Source: Moritella sp. Urea-trap-13 (GTDB taxonomy: Bacteria; Pseudomonadota; Gammaproteobacteria; Enterobacterales; Moritellaceae). From it: a stretch of 64,000 nucleotides of DNA. A model generated the notes under the pieces. The model saw nothing but the letters and a program-made list of their open reading frames with translations, was not told the origin of the DNA and searched no databases. Location: NCBI RefSeq assembly GCF_002836355.1, contig NZ_PJCA01000028.1:62001-126000 (forward strand), written 5' to 3'. Numbering within the stretch: position 1 is the stretch's first letter; the number at the start of each line of letters is the position of its first letter. The translations under genes and the position numbers were made by a program. Below, piece after piece: positions 1-7,734 of the stretch.

Positions 1-977
1 CTGCCAGGTTGTTGCGCAGGTAGGTTTATTTCGCCCAACCCCGCACGCGGCCCCATACTTAATAGCCGTAAATCATTGGCAATTTTGGACAGCTTTATCG
101 CTAATCGTTTTAACATACTAGAGAAGAGTACAAAGGCCCCCATATCGGAACTTGCTTCGATTAAATCCCCAGCCAATACCATAGGCAAACCAGATAATTC
201 ACTTAGCGCCTGCACCGCAATTTCGCCAAATTGATGATGTGCATTGATGCCAGTACCAATGGCGGTGCCACCAAGATTCACTTCCGTTAATAGCTCGGAT
301 AAATGGGCAATACGGTCAACATCTTCATTTAATGTGGTCGCAAATGACCGGAACTCCTGGCCTAACGACATCGGCACTGCATCTTGAAGCTGGGTTCGGC
401 CCATTTTGATGACATCAGAGAATTCAGCGGCTTTAACAGCCATCGCATCACGCAATGACTTTAAGGAGTCAACTAATGCCCCATGACTCAATAAAATGGC
501 GAGACGAACCGCAGAGGGGTAAACGTCATTAGTCGATTGAGACATGTTGACATCATCATTCGGGTGTAAATGCTGGTAATCACCCAATGCATAACCCAAA
601 TTTTGTAAGGCAAGATTGGCGATCACCTCGTTGGCATTCATATTAGTCGAGGTACCAGCGCCCCCCTGGATCATGTCGACCTGAAAAGAATCATGATGTT
701 GACCCTGTTGCAGCTGCTCACAGGCTGTTTTTATCGCATTAAATTTTTCTGATGATAATAGACCTAGTTGATTGTTCGCTGCCGCGCAAGCTTGCTTTAC
801 TGTCGCTAAGGCTATAATCATCTCGGGAAAATGGCTGATTGGTACACCACTTAACTTAAAGTTTTCAATGGCTCGACACGTTTGAATACCATATAGCGCA
901 TCCACAGGAACGGAAGCCTCTCCGAGTAGATCTTTTTCTGTGCGAGTTTGAAAATTTGGTTTAACGCCATTGTTCAT
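1..977 (-). CDS. aspA: Aspartate ammonia-lyase (aspartase), C-terminus beyond window
   Basis: Aspartase of the fumarase/aspartase superfamily converts L-aspartate to fumarate and ammonia in the cytoplasm. Translating the complement from the ATG at 977 gives an uninterrupted frame running off the window start, about 325 residues of the usual ~470. It contains RTEKDLLGE and ALYGIQT near the N-terminus, the GGAGTSTNMNANEV block, the MSQSTNDVYPSA block and GRTQLQDAVPMSLGQEF, all family signatures. The catalytic-loop motif GSSxMPxKxNP lies outside the window. A second in-frame-looking ATG at 981 is in another frame. Identification as aspartase rather than fumarase rests on remembered sequence and is strong. 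Confidence 0.9.
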   Translation of the reverse strand, partial: MNNGVKPNFQTRTEKDLLGEASVPVDALYGIQTCRAIENFKLSGVPISHFPEMIIALATVKQACAAANNQLGLLSSEKFNAIKTACEQLQQGQHHDSFQVDMIQGGAGTSTNMNANEVIANLALQNLGYALGDYQHLHPNDDVNMSQSTNDVYPSAVRLAILLSHGALVDSLKSLRDAMAVKAAEFSDVIKMGRTQLQDAVPMSLGQEFRSFATTLNEDVDRIAHLSELLTEVNLGGTAIGTGINAHHQFGEIAVQALSELSGLPMVLAGDLIEASSDMGAFVLFSSMLKRLAIKLSKIANDLRLLSMGPRAGLGEINLPAQQPG

Positions 978-1207
978 ACATGCCCCCTGGGCTATTTATC
1001 ATTATATTAACAATGTGGTTACTTGCACCATTAATGCCAACTCGAAATAAAACAGCAAAACACTGAAATGTAACAATTAAATAACTTAAGTCGTTAATTC
1101 AACAAGGTATAACTTTTGTAATAAATTTGTTTAATTACTGCAGATAAAATAATACTCGATGCTATTTTTTAGCTTTTATCAAGTGTTATCATATTGTTAC
1201 AAACAAT

Positions 1208-1240
1208 TATAACTTTGGTTATAGATATAACTAAGGTTAT
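1208..1240. promoter_or_regulatory. Two tandem ATAAC-N4-GTTAT palindromes upstream of hppD
   Basis: The 455-base gap between aspA and hppD is AT-rich and holds no convincing gene. Within it, two inverted repeats with the same half-sites lie side by side: ATAAC-TTTG-GTTAT at 1209-1222 (arms extend to 6 bp at 1208-1223) and ATAAC-TAAG-GTTAT at 1227-1240. Their centres are 18 bp apart. A weaker relative (TATAACTTTTGTAAT) lies near 1108. The arrangement suggests an operator for a dimeric repressor or activator acting on the tyrosine operon or on divergent aspA. The regulator is not identifiable from the window, and no matching regulator gene adjoins. Confidence 0.4.
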
Positions 1241-1432
1241 GAAGGTAAAGTGAAAAAAACCTCGCGTAATCACATTGTCGATGGTTAATCGTGACCACCA
1301 AAGGAGCAAATGTAGATCAGCTCTTTTAAAGCCGTTATTAGGCAGATTCACCATAAATCGTCCATACTAGCTCTAGGTTCCTATTAAATTTGTAGGCTGG
1401 TTTGTACCTCCAAAGTCTGCACAGGAGGTAAT

Positions 1433-2521
1433 ATGGGTCATGCGTATGATTATACTAAACAAGAGTTTAGTAACCCTGCTGGCACCGAAGGCTTCGAATT
1501 TGTCGAATTCACGTCCCCCGATCCAACACAACTCGCTACGCTTTTCAAACAATTGGGCTTCCACGCTTTTGCCCAACATCAAACACGTCCATTAACTTGG
1601 TTTAAGCAAGGTGACATTCATTTTTTGGTAAGTACCGAAGGTCGTGGTTTCGCCTCTGAATTCTCGCAACAGCACGGCCCTTCCGCCTGTGCGATGGGGT
1701 TCAAAGTCAGCGACGCCGACAAAGCCTATCAACATGCAATTAGCCGTGAAGCGCAACCGTGTAAACGTAAAATCCTCGAGTTCGGTGTGCCAGCGATTTA
1801 TGGCATTGGCGAGAGTCTGCTGTATTTAGTCGATGACGATGTCAGAAAAAGGCTTTATCAGGAACAATTTAAATTAACAGGTGAGACTGAGCAGCCTGCA
1901 AAATCTGCCGGACTGACTTATATCGACCATCTCACTCATAATGTACATAATGGCCACATGGATACCTGGTCAGAATTTTATGAACGGGTATTTAACTTCC
2001 GCGAAATTCGTTATTTTGATATTCAAGGCAAGATGACCGGGTTACGTAGCCGTGCAATGACCAGCCCTTGCGGTAACCTGCGTATTCCAATTAATGAAAG
2101 CAGTGATGATAAATCCCAAATTGAAGAATTCTTGCAGGAATATCACGGTGAAGGCATCCAACACATCGCCTTAGGCACTGACGATATTTATCAAACCGTG
2201 GCGACGTTAAAAGCCAACGGCATTGAATTCATGGATGTACCCGATACCTATTACGACATGATTGCAGAACGCTTGCCAGACCATCACGAGGCGATTGACC
2301 AGCTAAGAAAACACCGTATCTTGATTGATGGTCACATGGACGACGGTAAATTAGTACTGCTATTACAAACATTCACTAAGACCTTAATTGGTCCGATTTT
2401 CTTTGAAATAATCCAGCGTAAAGGTGACGAAGGTTTTGGTGAAGGTAATTTCCAAGCCTTGTTCGAATCGATTGAAAGAGACCAAGTTGCGCGTGGCGTG
2501 ATCATTGATAAAGATAACTAA
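1433..2521 (+). CDS. hppD: 4-hydroxyphenylpyruvate dioxygenase
   Basis: Fe(II) enzyme converting 4-hydroxyphenylpyruvate to homogentisate, the first committed step of tyrosine ring cleavage. The 362-residue protein has the two vicinal-oxygen-chelate halves of the family. Iron ligands are visible as His166 (YIDHLTHNV), His244 (GIQHIALGT) and Glu325 (GPIFFEIIQRKG), and the C-terminal GFGEGNFQALFESIE helix is intact. The start is supported by an AGGAGG sequence 5 nt upstream. It is the first gene of a compact operon with hmgA, fahA and maiA; the next gene starts 10 nt after its stop. Strong call. Confidence 0.96.
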   Translation: MGHAYDYTKQEFSNPAGTEGFEFVEFTSPDPTQLATLFKQLGFHAFAQHQTRPLTWFKQGDIHFLVSTEGRGFASEFSQQHGPSACAMGFKVSDADKAYQHAISREAQPCKRKILEFGVPAIYGIGESLLYLVDDDVRKRLYQEQFKLTGETEQPAKSAGLTYIDHLTHNVHNGHMDTWSEFYERVFNFREIRYFDIQGKMTGLRSRAMTSPCGNLRIPINESSDDKSQIEEFLQEYHGEGIQHIALGTDDIYQTVATLKANGIEFMDVPDTYYDMIAERLPDHHEAIDQLRKHRILIDGHMDDGKLVLLLQTFTKTLIGPIFFEIIQRKGDEGFGEGNFQALFESIERDQVARGVIIDKDN

Positions 2522-2531
2522 AGGGGAAGGT

Positions 2532-3656
2532 ATGATCCGTAGAATTGCGTTTCCACTACTAAAAGGCACTTATTCTCGGCAAGCGCACGCGGATCTCCCC
2601 GAGCAAGGTGTATTTGAAAGAGAAGTCAGTCGGGAAGGTTTCTATGGGCCCGCCACACATCTGCATCATAAACACCCGCCAACAGGATGGTGCGCTTGGT
2701 CTGGAGAGCACAGACCAAGAGCCTATAACTTATTAAAACTGCCTAATGCTCAGTCCTCGCCATGGGATGCTCCGTTGTTATTTCACAATGCTCATTGCCA
2801 GATACGATTCTGGCAATGTAACGGTAACATGCAAACCTTGGTCAGAAATGCCGATGGCGACGATCTCATTTTCATTCATCAAGGCCACGGTGAATTGTTT
2901 TGTGATTACGGTCATTTAAGTGTGGAACAAGGTGATTACGTGTTAATTCCGCGCTCTTGTTTATGGCGTTTAGAACCAACTAAACCGATGACATTAATGA
3001 TGATCGAAGCCAGCAATGATTATTATGGTTTACCCGATAAAACCATTGTTGGCCAGCATGCGATATTTGATCAAGCGGTATTAGATACCCCAGAAATTGA
3101 TGATGCCTATTTACAACAACAAAATGAACAACCCTGGCAAATCATTATCAAACGCTTTAATCAGCAATCCATTATCACCTATCCTTTTAACCCGCTGGAT
3201 GTGGTCGGTTGGCATGGTGACGTATCTGTGGTGCGGCTTAATTGGCTCGATATTCGCCCGTTAATGAGTCATCGTTTTCATCTTCCCCCTTCAGCCCATT
3301 CAACCTTTGTGACCAGTCGATTTGTGGTGTGTACTTTCGTACCACGGCCAATGGAAAGTGATCCCGGCGCATTAAAAGTGCCTTTTTATCATAGCAATGA
3401 TGATTTTGATGAAGTGATATTCTACCACCAAGGCGAGTTTTTTAGTCGCGACAATATTGAACCAGGTATGCTGACCTTCCACCCTTGTGGTTTTCCTCAT
3501 GGCCCGCACCCTAAAGCCTATCGAGCGGGTTGTCAGTCACAACGCAAAGAAACCGATGAAGTGGCGGTGATGATTGATACCCGCGATGGTTTAGCCATAG
3601 GTTCGAGCATGCCTGATGTGGAATGGGCGGGTTATGTCGATAGCTGGAAAGAATAA
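2532..3656 (+). CDS. hmgA: Homogentisate 1,2-dioxygenase (short bacterial form)
   Basis: Opens the aromatic ring of homogentisate to maleylacetoacetate. I place the start at 2532, after the purine-rich AAGGGGAAGG; an upstream in-frame codon at 2505 would overlap hppD and lacks a site. This gives 374 residues, shorter than the ~430-440 of the classical enzyme. Candidate iron ligands by motif are His287 (FYHSND), Glu294 (DFDEV) and His323 (FPHGPHPKAYRAG), matching the family HxN...E...PHGPD pattern. The family is clear from the cupin-like core (HQGHGELFCDYG) and the operon position between hppD and fahA. Confidence 0.9.
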   Translation: MIRRIAFPLLKGTYSRQAHADLPEQGVFEREVSREGFYGPATHLHHKHPPTGWCAWSGEHRPRAYNLLKLPNAQSSPWDAPLLFHNAHCQIRFWQCNGNMQTLVRNADGDDLIFIHQGHGELFCDYGHLSVEQGDYVLIPRSCLWRLEPTKPMTLMMIEASNDYYGLPDKTIVGQHAIFDQAVLDTPEIDDAYLQQQNEQPWQIIIKRFNQQSIITYPFNPLDVVGWHGDVSVVRLNWLDIRPLMSHRFHLPPSAHSTFVTSRFVVCTFVPRPMESDPGALKVPFYHSNDDFDEVIFYHQGEFFSRDNIEPGMLTFHPCGFPHGPHPKAYRAGCQSQRKETDEVAVMIDTRDGLAIGSSMPDVEWAGYVDSWKE

Positions 3657-3680
3657 CGCCAAACAGGAGGAGGAAATACG

Positions 3681-4667
3681 ATGAAATTAGCCACATTACG
3701 AGACGGCTCTAGAGATGGCAGCTTACACCTCGTTAGCAAAGACTTACAAACTGCATTGTGTGTATCTTCGATAGCGGCCAATTTACAATGGGCGCTAGAG
3801 CATTGGTCTATCGTCGAGCCGCAGTTACAAAGCCATTACGCACAATTAAATAATGGTGAGTCTGCTGGTGTTGTTGAATTTAAAAACTGCCTACTAGAAT
3901 CGCCCTTACCCCGAGCATATCAATGGGCCGACGGCAGTGCTTACGTTAATCATGTTGAGCTAGTACGTAAAGCCAGAGGCGCAGAAATGCCAGAGTCATT
4001 CTGGACAGAACCGTTAATGTACCAAGGCGGCAGTGACAGTTTTATAGGACCTAAAGATGATATTCCATTACAAGATCCAGCTTGGGGCTTGGACTTTGAA
4101 GCTGAGGTAGCGGTGATCACCAGTGATGTCCCGATGGGGATAAACGCCGCAGCAGCTAGCGAGTACATTTTATTAGTTACCTTGGTCAACGACGTATCCC
4201 TGCGTAATTTAATTCCCTGTGAGTTAGCCAAAGGTTTTGGCTTTTTTCACAGTAAACCCTCTACCGCATTCTCACCTGTTGCCGTGACACCAGATGAACT
4301 TGGCGAGGCTTGGGATGGGGCTAAATTACATTTACCTTTATCGACTTATCTCAATGATACTTTATTTGGCAGTCCTAATGCCGGTACCGACATGACATTT
4401 AATTTCCCTGAGTTGATTGCCCACGCCGCAAAAACGCGCACCTTAACCGCAGGTACGATTATTGGTTCAGGTACCGTGTCAAATTGTGATCGCACTGTGG
4501 GTTCATCCTGCCTAGCAGAACAAAGAATGTTGGAAAAAATTGCTACAGGGGAAATTACGACAGCTTTTTTACAAGATGGCGATGAAGTCAAAATTGAAAT
4601 GCGGGATCAGGCTGGAGACTCTATTTTTGGCGCTATTGGACAGCGTGTAACATCCATAAAGCCATAG
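3681..4667 (+). CDS. fahA: Fumarylacetoacetase (FAH family)
   Basis: Hydrolyses fumarylacetoacetate to fumarate and acetoacetate, the last step of homogentisate breakdown. The 328-residue protein is the short bacterial FAH type. It shows the metal-binding core GLDFEAEVAVI (about 136-146), the QDPAWG segment before it, and the GSGTVSN motif near residue 270. A GGAGGAGG sequence lies 7-14 nt upstream of the ATG. It follows hmgA by 24 nt and precedes maiA by 19 nt. The order of genes (fah before mai) is the common one in Shewanella and Vibrio relatives. Confidence 0.93.
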   Translation: MKLATLRDGSRDGSLHLVSKDLQTALCVSSIAANLQWALEHWSIVEPQLQSHYAQLNNGESAGVVEFKNCLLESPLPRAYQWADGSAYVNHVELVRKARGAEMPESFWTEPLMYQGGSDSFIGPKDDIPLQDPAWGLDFEAEVAVITSDVPMGINAAAASEYILLVTLVNDVSLRNLIPCELAKGFGFFHSKPSTAFSPVAVTPDELGEAWDGAKLHLPLSTYLNDTLFGSPNAGTDMTFNFPELIAHAAKTRTLTAGTIIGSGTVSNCDRTVGSSCLAEQRMLEKIATGEITTAFLQDGDEVKIEMRDQAGDSIFGAIGQRVTSIKP

Positions 4668-4686
4668 ACAGCAAAGGGAATACAAG

Positions 4687-5343
4687 ATGAAACTGTATAG
4701 CTATTTCCGCTCATCTGCTGCTTATCGGGTGCGGATAGTATTAAACTTAAAGCATATTAACTATGACACAGTGCCAGTACATTTAGTTAAAGATAGCGGC
4801 CAGCAACATTCGATAGCCTACCTTGCTATTAATCCCCAAGGTTTATTACCCTGTCTTGATGTCGCCGCGCCAGGTAGTAAAGCACAAATAATCACTCAGT
4901 CAGGGGCGATTATTGAATACTTAGAAGAACGATTTCCGCAACCGAGTTTGTTGCCAACCAGCCTGATTGAACGTGCTTATGTACGCAGCTTAATGCATAT
5001 TATTGCCTGCGACATGCATCCGGTGAATAACTTACGGGTATTACATTATCTTGAGGAGCACTTCGATTGTAATAAGGCCGAAAAAATACGCTGGTATCAC
5101 CATTGGCTAGCAAAAGGCTTTGCCGCGATTGAAACGCTTTTAGCGAGAAAAGGAAGTACCCACTATTGCTACAACGAGCAAGTCACCATGGCTGATGTTT
5201 ACTTGATCCCGCAAGTTTACAATGCCTTGCGGTTTAATTTTGATATGACGCCCTATCCTGCCATCCGTCATATCTATCAGCATTGCATGCAGTTACCAAC
5301 ATTTAGCCAAGCGGCGCCTGAGCAGCAGCCAGACGCAGAATAA
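4687..5343 (+). CDS. maiA: Maleylacetoacetate isomerase (zeta-class GST)
   Basis: Glutathione-dependent isomerase turning maleylacetoacetate into fumarylacetoacetate. The 218-residue protein has the zeta-class signature SSAAYRVRI at residues 9-17, where Ser9/Ser10 and Arg14 match the SSCSxRVRI active-site motif with Ala in place of Cys. The thioredoxin-like domain holds QSGAIIEYLEERFP and the helical domain holds VTMADVYLIPQVYNA. It is the last gene of the hppD operon. It is followed after 16 nt by a convergent gene, leaving no room for a separate terminator. Confidence 0.93.
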   Translation: MKLYSYFRSSAAYRVRIVLNLKHINYDTVPVHLVKDSGQQHSIAYLAINPQGLLPCLDVAAPGSKAQIITQSGAIIEYLEERFPQPSLLPTSLIERAYVRSLMHIIACDMHPVNNLRVLHYLEEHFDCNKAEKIRWYHHWLAKGFAAIETLLARKGSTHYCYNEQVTMADVYLIPQVYNALRFNFDMTPYPAIRHIYQHCMQLPTFSQAAPEQQPDAE

Positions 5344-5359
5344 TAGTTGCTAAGATTAA

Positions 5360-6271
5360 TTAGTGAATGCGTTTTCTTTCTTCATCCAACCCTTGCCAAA
5401 AAGCATAGACCCCATCGAGCATCTCGTTACCACTTTGAATAAAATGAGCTTCATCGACGTCATTATTAAAATAATAAGCTTCGAGTTCTTCTTGAGTATG
5501 GTTAGCATGATTGGCTTCGAGTTTGGCATGCCAAGTAAAAAAGGTCAGTGGCAGGCCTTTTAAGTTTCTGGTTTGACGATAATGATTAAACCCTGCCACC
5601 AATTCATCCCAGAATCCTGCCGCAGCCCAGTTCTCCACGGCATAAGAAGCTGCCGTTGAAGTCGCATAACTGGGTGAACCATAAATCCGCACTAATTCAT
5701 CACAAAAGAACAAGGTCTTCGCGGTACCAAACTGGCGTCGGCCAATTTGGTTAAACGCCAGACCAAAATAATCGGCCAATTGGCTTAACAGTTCGAAATG
5801 CGCGGCTTTAAAATGAAAGGCACCACCATCAATACTGCCTTCTATATCACCAAATTCACGTTCATCCGGCGTTAACTGCGCAGCACGATCTCGCTTCGGA
5901 TTTTTATATACCACCCCAATTTCATTGGCTAAAATTTCTTTCGACGCGCGCATCTCTTCAATGGTTTCAGCATTAAGCATTTTTTCCAATTGCGCGACTA
6001 AAAATTGATTAGAGAAAACCGAGAACTGCACGATTAATTGTTTAATCTGCGCATCGTTAAGTGAGGCTTGGCTAAACCACTGGGTATAGGGATTTGCGGT
6101 AATAACCTTGTGATTAAGGAGTTCGTTATTAATTCGGCTTTGAAAGGCCAGAAAAGCCTGCGCTTTATCTAAATCAAAGTGTCCAGATTGGAGCTCTTCA
6201 ACTGTGTGGTAAGTGAGTTGTTCCAATCCATGGTCTTTACGATACGCTTCGATGGCGGCGTTATCTCTCAT
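5360..6271 (-). CDS. Heme-oxygenase-like (PqqC/TENA fold) metalloprotein, function unknown
   Basis: A 303-residue soluble protein predicted to be mostly helical. I see potential metal-ligand clusters: EILANEIG (Glu112, Glu117), FHFKAAHFE (His153, His158), VENWAAAGFWDE (Glu213) and WHAKLEANH (His248, Glu252, His255). The HxxxExxH spacing and the preceding Glu on separate helices recall the heme-oxygenase-like diiron proteins (HDO, iron-containing redox enzymes). The substrate is unknown. It is convergent with the tyrosine operon, so co-location may be chance. An upstream AGGAGGG (complement of 6283-6290) supports the start. Assignment to the superfamily is inference from motif layout. Confidence 0.5.
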   Translation of the reverse strand: MRDNAAIEAYRKDHGLEQLTYHTVEELQSGHFDLDKAQAFLAFQSRINNELLNHKVITANPYTQWFSQASLNDAQIKQLIVQFSVFSNQFLVAQLEKMLNAETIEEMRASKEILANEIGVVYKNPKRDRAAQLTPDEREFGDIEGSIDGGAFHFKAAHFELLSQLADYFGLAFNQIGRRQFGTAKTLFFCDELVRIYGSPSYATSTAASYAVENWAAAGFWDELVAGFNHYRQTRNLKGLPLTFFTWHAKLEANHANHTQEELEAYYFNNDVDEAHFIQSGNEMLDGVYAFWQGLDEERKRIH

Positions 6272-6662
6272 ACTAACCCTCCTCCCAAATGTGTTGCATA
6301 AAACACTGCTGGGATCGGTAAAATGGTGATCGAGTATAGCGTTTTTCTTATGTTCTAATTTTTACATTCTAATTGTTAATAGTTTAGTTGCTAATTTCAG
6401 CTCTGTCAGTCAAGGATCGCTAGCGACTTGTTACCAAAGGGATAATTATTTTCGTTAGTCACAGCAAAATTATCACGTTTTTATATCTATAAAAGAATAA
6501 AAAAAATGCCCTTAGTTTCATTTGAAATAAGCCCATTTATATTTGAACCAATTGAACTAAAATTATCTCTAACCTTTGAGTGACCATTACGCAAGACCAC
6601 ATTATCTCGAAATATGTCGTCGTAATAGGCCAGTAATTAGACCAACAATGTAGAGGTTATTC
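6272..6662. other. AT-rich intergenic stretch, no gene seen
   Basis: This 391-base gap lies between two divergent genes and should hold both promoters. I find no convincing operator. A weak hairpin around 6509-6530 has TTAGTTTC against GAAATAA arms with a bulge and is not persuasive as a terminator. A run of A residues precedes it at 6493-6504. Nothing else is identifiable. Confidence 0.4.
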
Positions 6663-6845
6663 ATGAAAGTAGTTGTGGAATTTATAGAAGCAGGTCGATA
6701 CAAAGATAGAGCTTGGGAACCTTCATTCCAGAGTGGAAAAGGTAGTTTACGCTCGGTCTCGCCTTCTTGTGCAGCGCAATTAATTAACCAAGCAAAAGCC
6801 AAGCTTCATCTCAATGAAGATGGCTCTGCCGCGTTTGAACATTAA
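6663..6845 (+). CDS. Small protein of unknown function, 60 aa
   Basis: An isolated 60-codon frame begins MKVVVEFIEAGRYKDRAW and ends in a Glu-His pair. A TAGAGG sequence 8-13 nt upstream suits a ribosome binding site, and a good hairpin-plus-T-tract terminator follows 30 nt after the stop, so it looks like a complete monocistronic unit. There is no signal peptide or membrane segment, and the sequence is mixed polar/hydrophobic. I recognise no family. Reality as a gene is likely but not certain. Confidence 0.6.
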   Translation: MKVVVEFIEAGRYKDRAWEPSFQSGKGSLRSVSPSCAAQLINQAKAKLHLNEDGSAAFEH

Positions 6846-6874
6846 GTAAAATTCTACCACTTAAAAACATATCA

Positions 6875-6909
6875 GGGGCTAAGCTGCACACACAGCCTAG
6901 CCCTTTTTG
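6875..6909 (+). terminator. Rho-independent terminator after the 60 aa gene
   Basis: Arms GGGCTAAGCTG (6876-6886) and CAGCCTAGCCC (6893-6903) pair with one mismatch around a 6-base loop, followed by five T residues. The hairpin ends right at the stop codon of the convergent DUF1127 gene. Confidence 0.8.
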
Positions 6910-7161
6910 TTAGGTTGCTATTTTCACACGAAAAGCACGGCGAAGATGACGTACTCGACGTGCTGCAATAACATCACGTGGCGCTGAACTGCAAAGTGGA
7001 CGGCCATCGACATTCAGGCCAATATCTTTTAGCAGATAAGCGTTACCCAATGGGATCTCGCTGGTCGCACGACGCGTTTTTGCTAACCACACTCGTTCTT
7101 CACGACGAATATCAGCACGAACAAAAAACACCGCAAGGTTTAAATAAAGTGAATGACGCAT
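6910..7161 (-). CDS. DUF1127 (YjiS-like) domain small protein
   Basis: An 83-residue basic protein. The segment RVWLAKTRRATSEIPLGNAYLLKDIGL (two parts of a short DUF1127 helix pair) ends in LLKDIGL, the recognisable LxDIGL signature of this family. DUF1127 proteins are small and Arg-rich. Some have been linked to RNA binding or stress and phosphate metabolism in alphaproteobacteria, but no general function is established. The start is backed by a CTGGAG sequence 8-13 nt upstream (complement of 7169-7174). Family call is fairly strong; role unknown. Confidence 0.7.
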   Translation of the reverse strand: MRHSLYLNLAVFFVRADIRREERVWLAKTRRATSEIPLGNAYLLKDIGLNVDGRPLCSSAPRDVIAARRVRHLRRAFRVKIAT

Positions 7162-7289
7162 AATAATTCTCCAGTATTAAAAAATGTACTGGGAAAAATG
7201 GCGTGAAGTATTTCGACTATCTAGGGATATTAATGAGGTATAACCCTATTAGCTGCCATTTTTCCGCAGCCGTTAAGGTTACGAATTAA

Positions 7290-7409
7290 TTAGTTATTGG
7301 TGCCTGATTGCAGATCAAAACAGGCTATGAGGGCGTGATGAACGGCCATCATAGGGCTGGTATGATCGACAGATACACAGACGAATTGAACAAAATTTAA
7401 AGTTTTCAT
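7290..7409 (-). CDS. Short ORF, 39 aa, with strong ribosome binding site
   Basis: On the complement an ATG at 7409 opens a 39-codon frame, MKTLNFVQFVCVSVDHTSP and onward, ending with TAA at 7290-7292. CTGGAGGT lies 5-12 nt upstream of the ATG, better than for most annotated genes here, and the same CTGGAG precedes the next gene downstream (6910-7161). It has Cys11 and Cys30 and several His residues. No family recognised. It could be a leader peptide or a small protein co-transcribed with the DUF1127 gene. Confidence 0.45.
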   Translation of the reverse strand: MKTLNFVQFVCVSVDHTSPMMAVHHALIACFDLQSGTNN

Positions 7410-7619
7410 GTGTACCTCCAGTTAACTAATCAATCCAAGAAATGTGAATATAATGTTAATTCACAATAAGAAGTTTATGCGATATTGAATATTCTGCAAC
7501 TGTAAATTATCCCTTAAGAGCAAAACAATTTTTTATTCTAACAATGTATTTCATTATGTATTTTTACAATATATCTGACTAGCTAACCATTCCATATTGC
7601 AGAATTAGCTCAATCATTG

Positions 7620-7657
7620 ATTAAAAAAAATCCTCAACCTAAGTAAGATTGAGGATT
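7620..7657 (-). terminator. Terminator of the LPP20-like lipoprotein gene
   Basis: Perfect 9-bp arms AATCCTCAA (7629-7637) and TTGAGGATT (7649-7657) enclose an 11-base loop. Read on the complement, the hairpin runs into eight T residues. It lies about 80 bases beyond the stop of the minus-strand gene ending at 7735. The rest of 7410-7734 is AT-rich and featureless apart from the inverted repeat at 7670-7730. Confidence 0.8.
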
Positions 7658-7669
7658 ATAAATTAGCGA

Positions 7670-7730
7670 CGATATTACTTCAGTATTCTAGATATCCAGC
7701 CATTGTAGTAATTGCTGAATACTAATATCG
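7670..7730. repeat. Imperfect inverted repeat in a 3' untranslated region
   Basis: CGATATTACTTCAGTATTC (7670-7688) faces GAATACTAATATCG (7717-7730). The arms pair over 14 bases with a 5-base bulge on the left, around a ~28-base loop. It falls between the stop of the minus-strand lipoprotein gene and its terminator, so it may fold in that mRNA's 3' end. Confidence 0.5.
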
Positions 7731-7734
7731 TGAA

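Noticed and set aside
2505-2531. Upstream start for hmgA
   Set aside because: It would overlap hppD, adds nine residues with no family similarity, and the site AAGGGGAAGG serves the ATG at 2532.
6493-6545. Possible terminator for the minus-strand gene
   Set aside because: The arms pair poorly (bulge, outer C-C clashes) and no minus-strand gene ends just before it in the right orientation.
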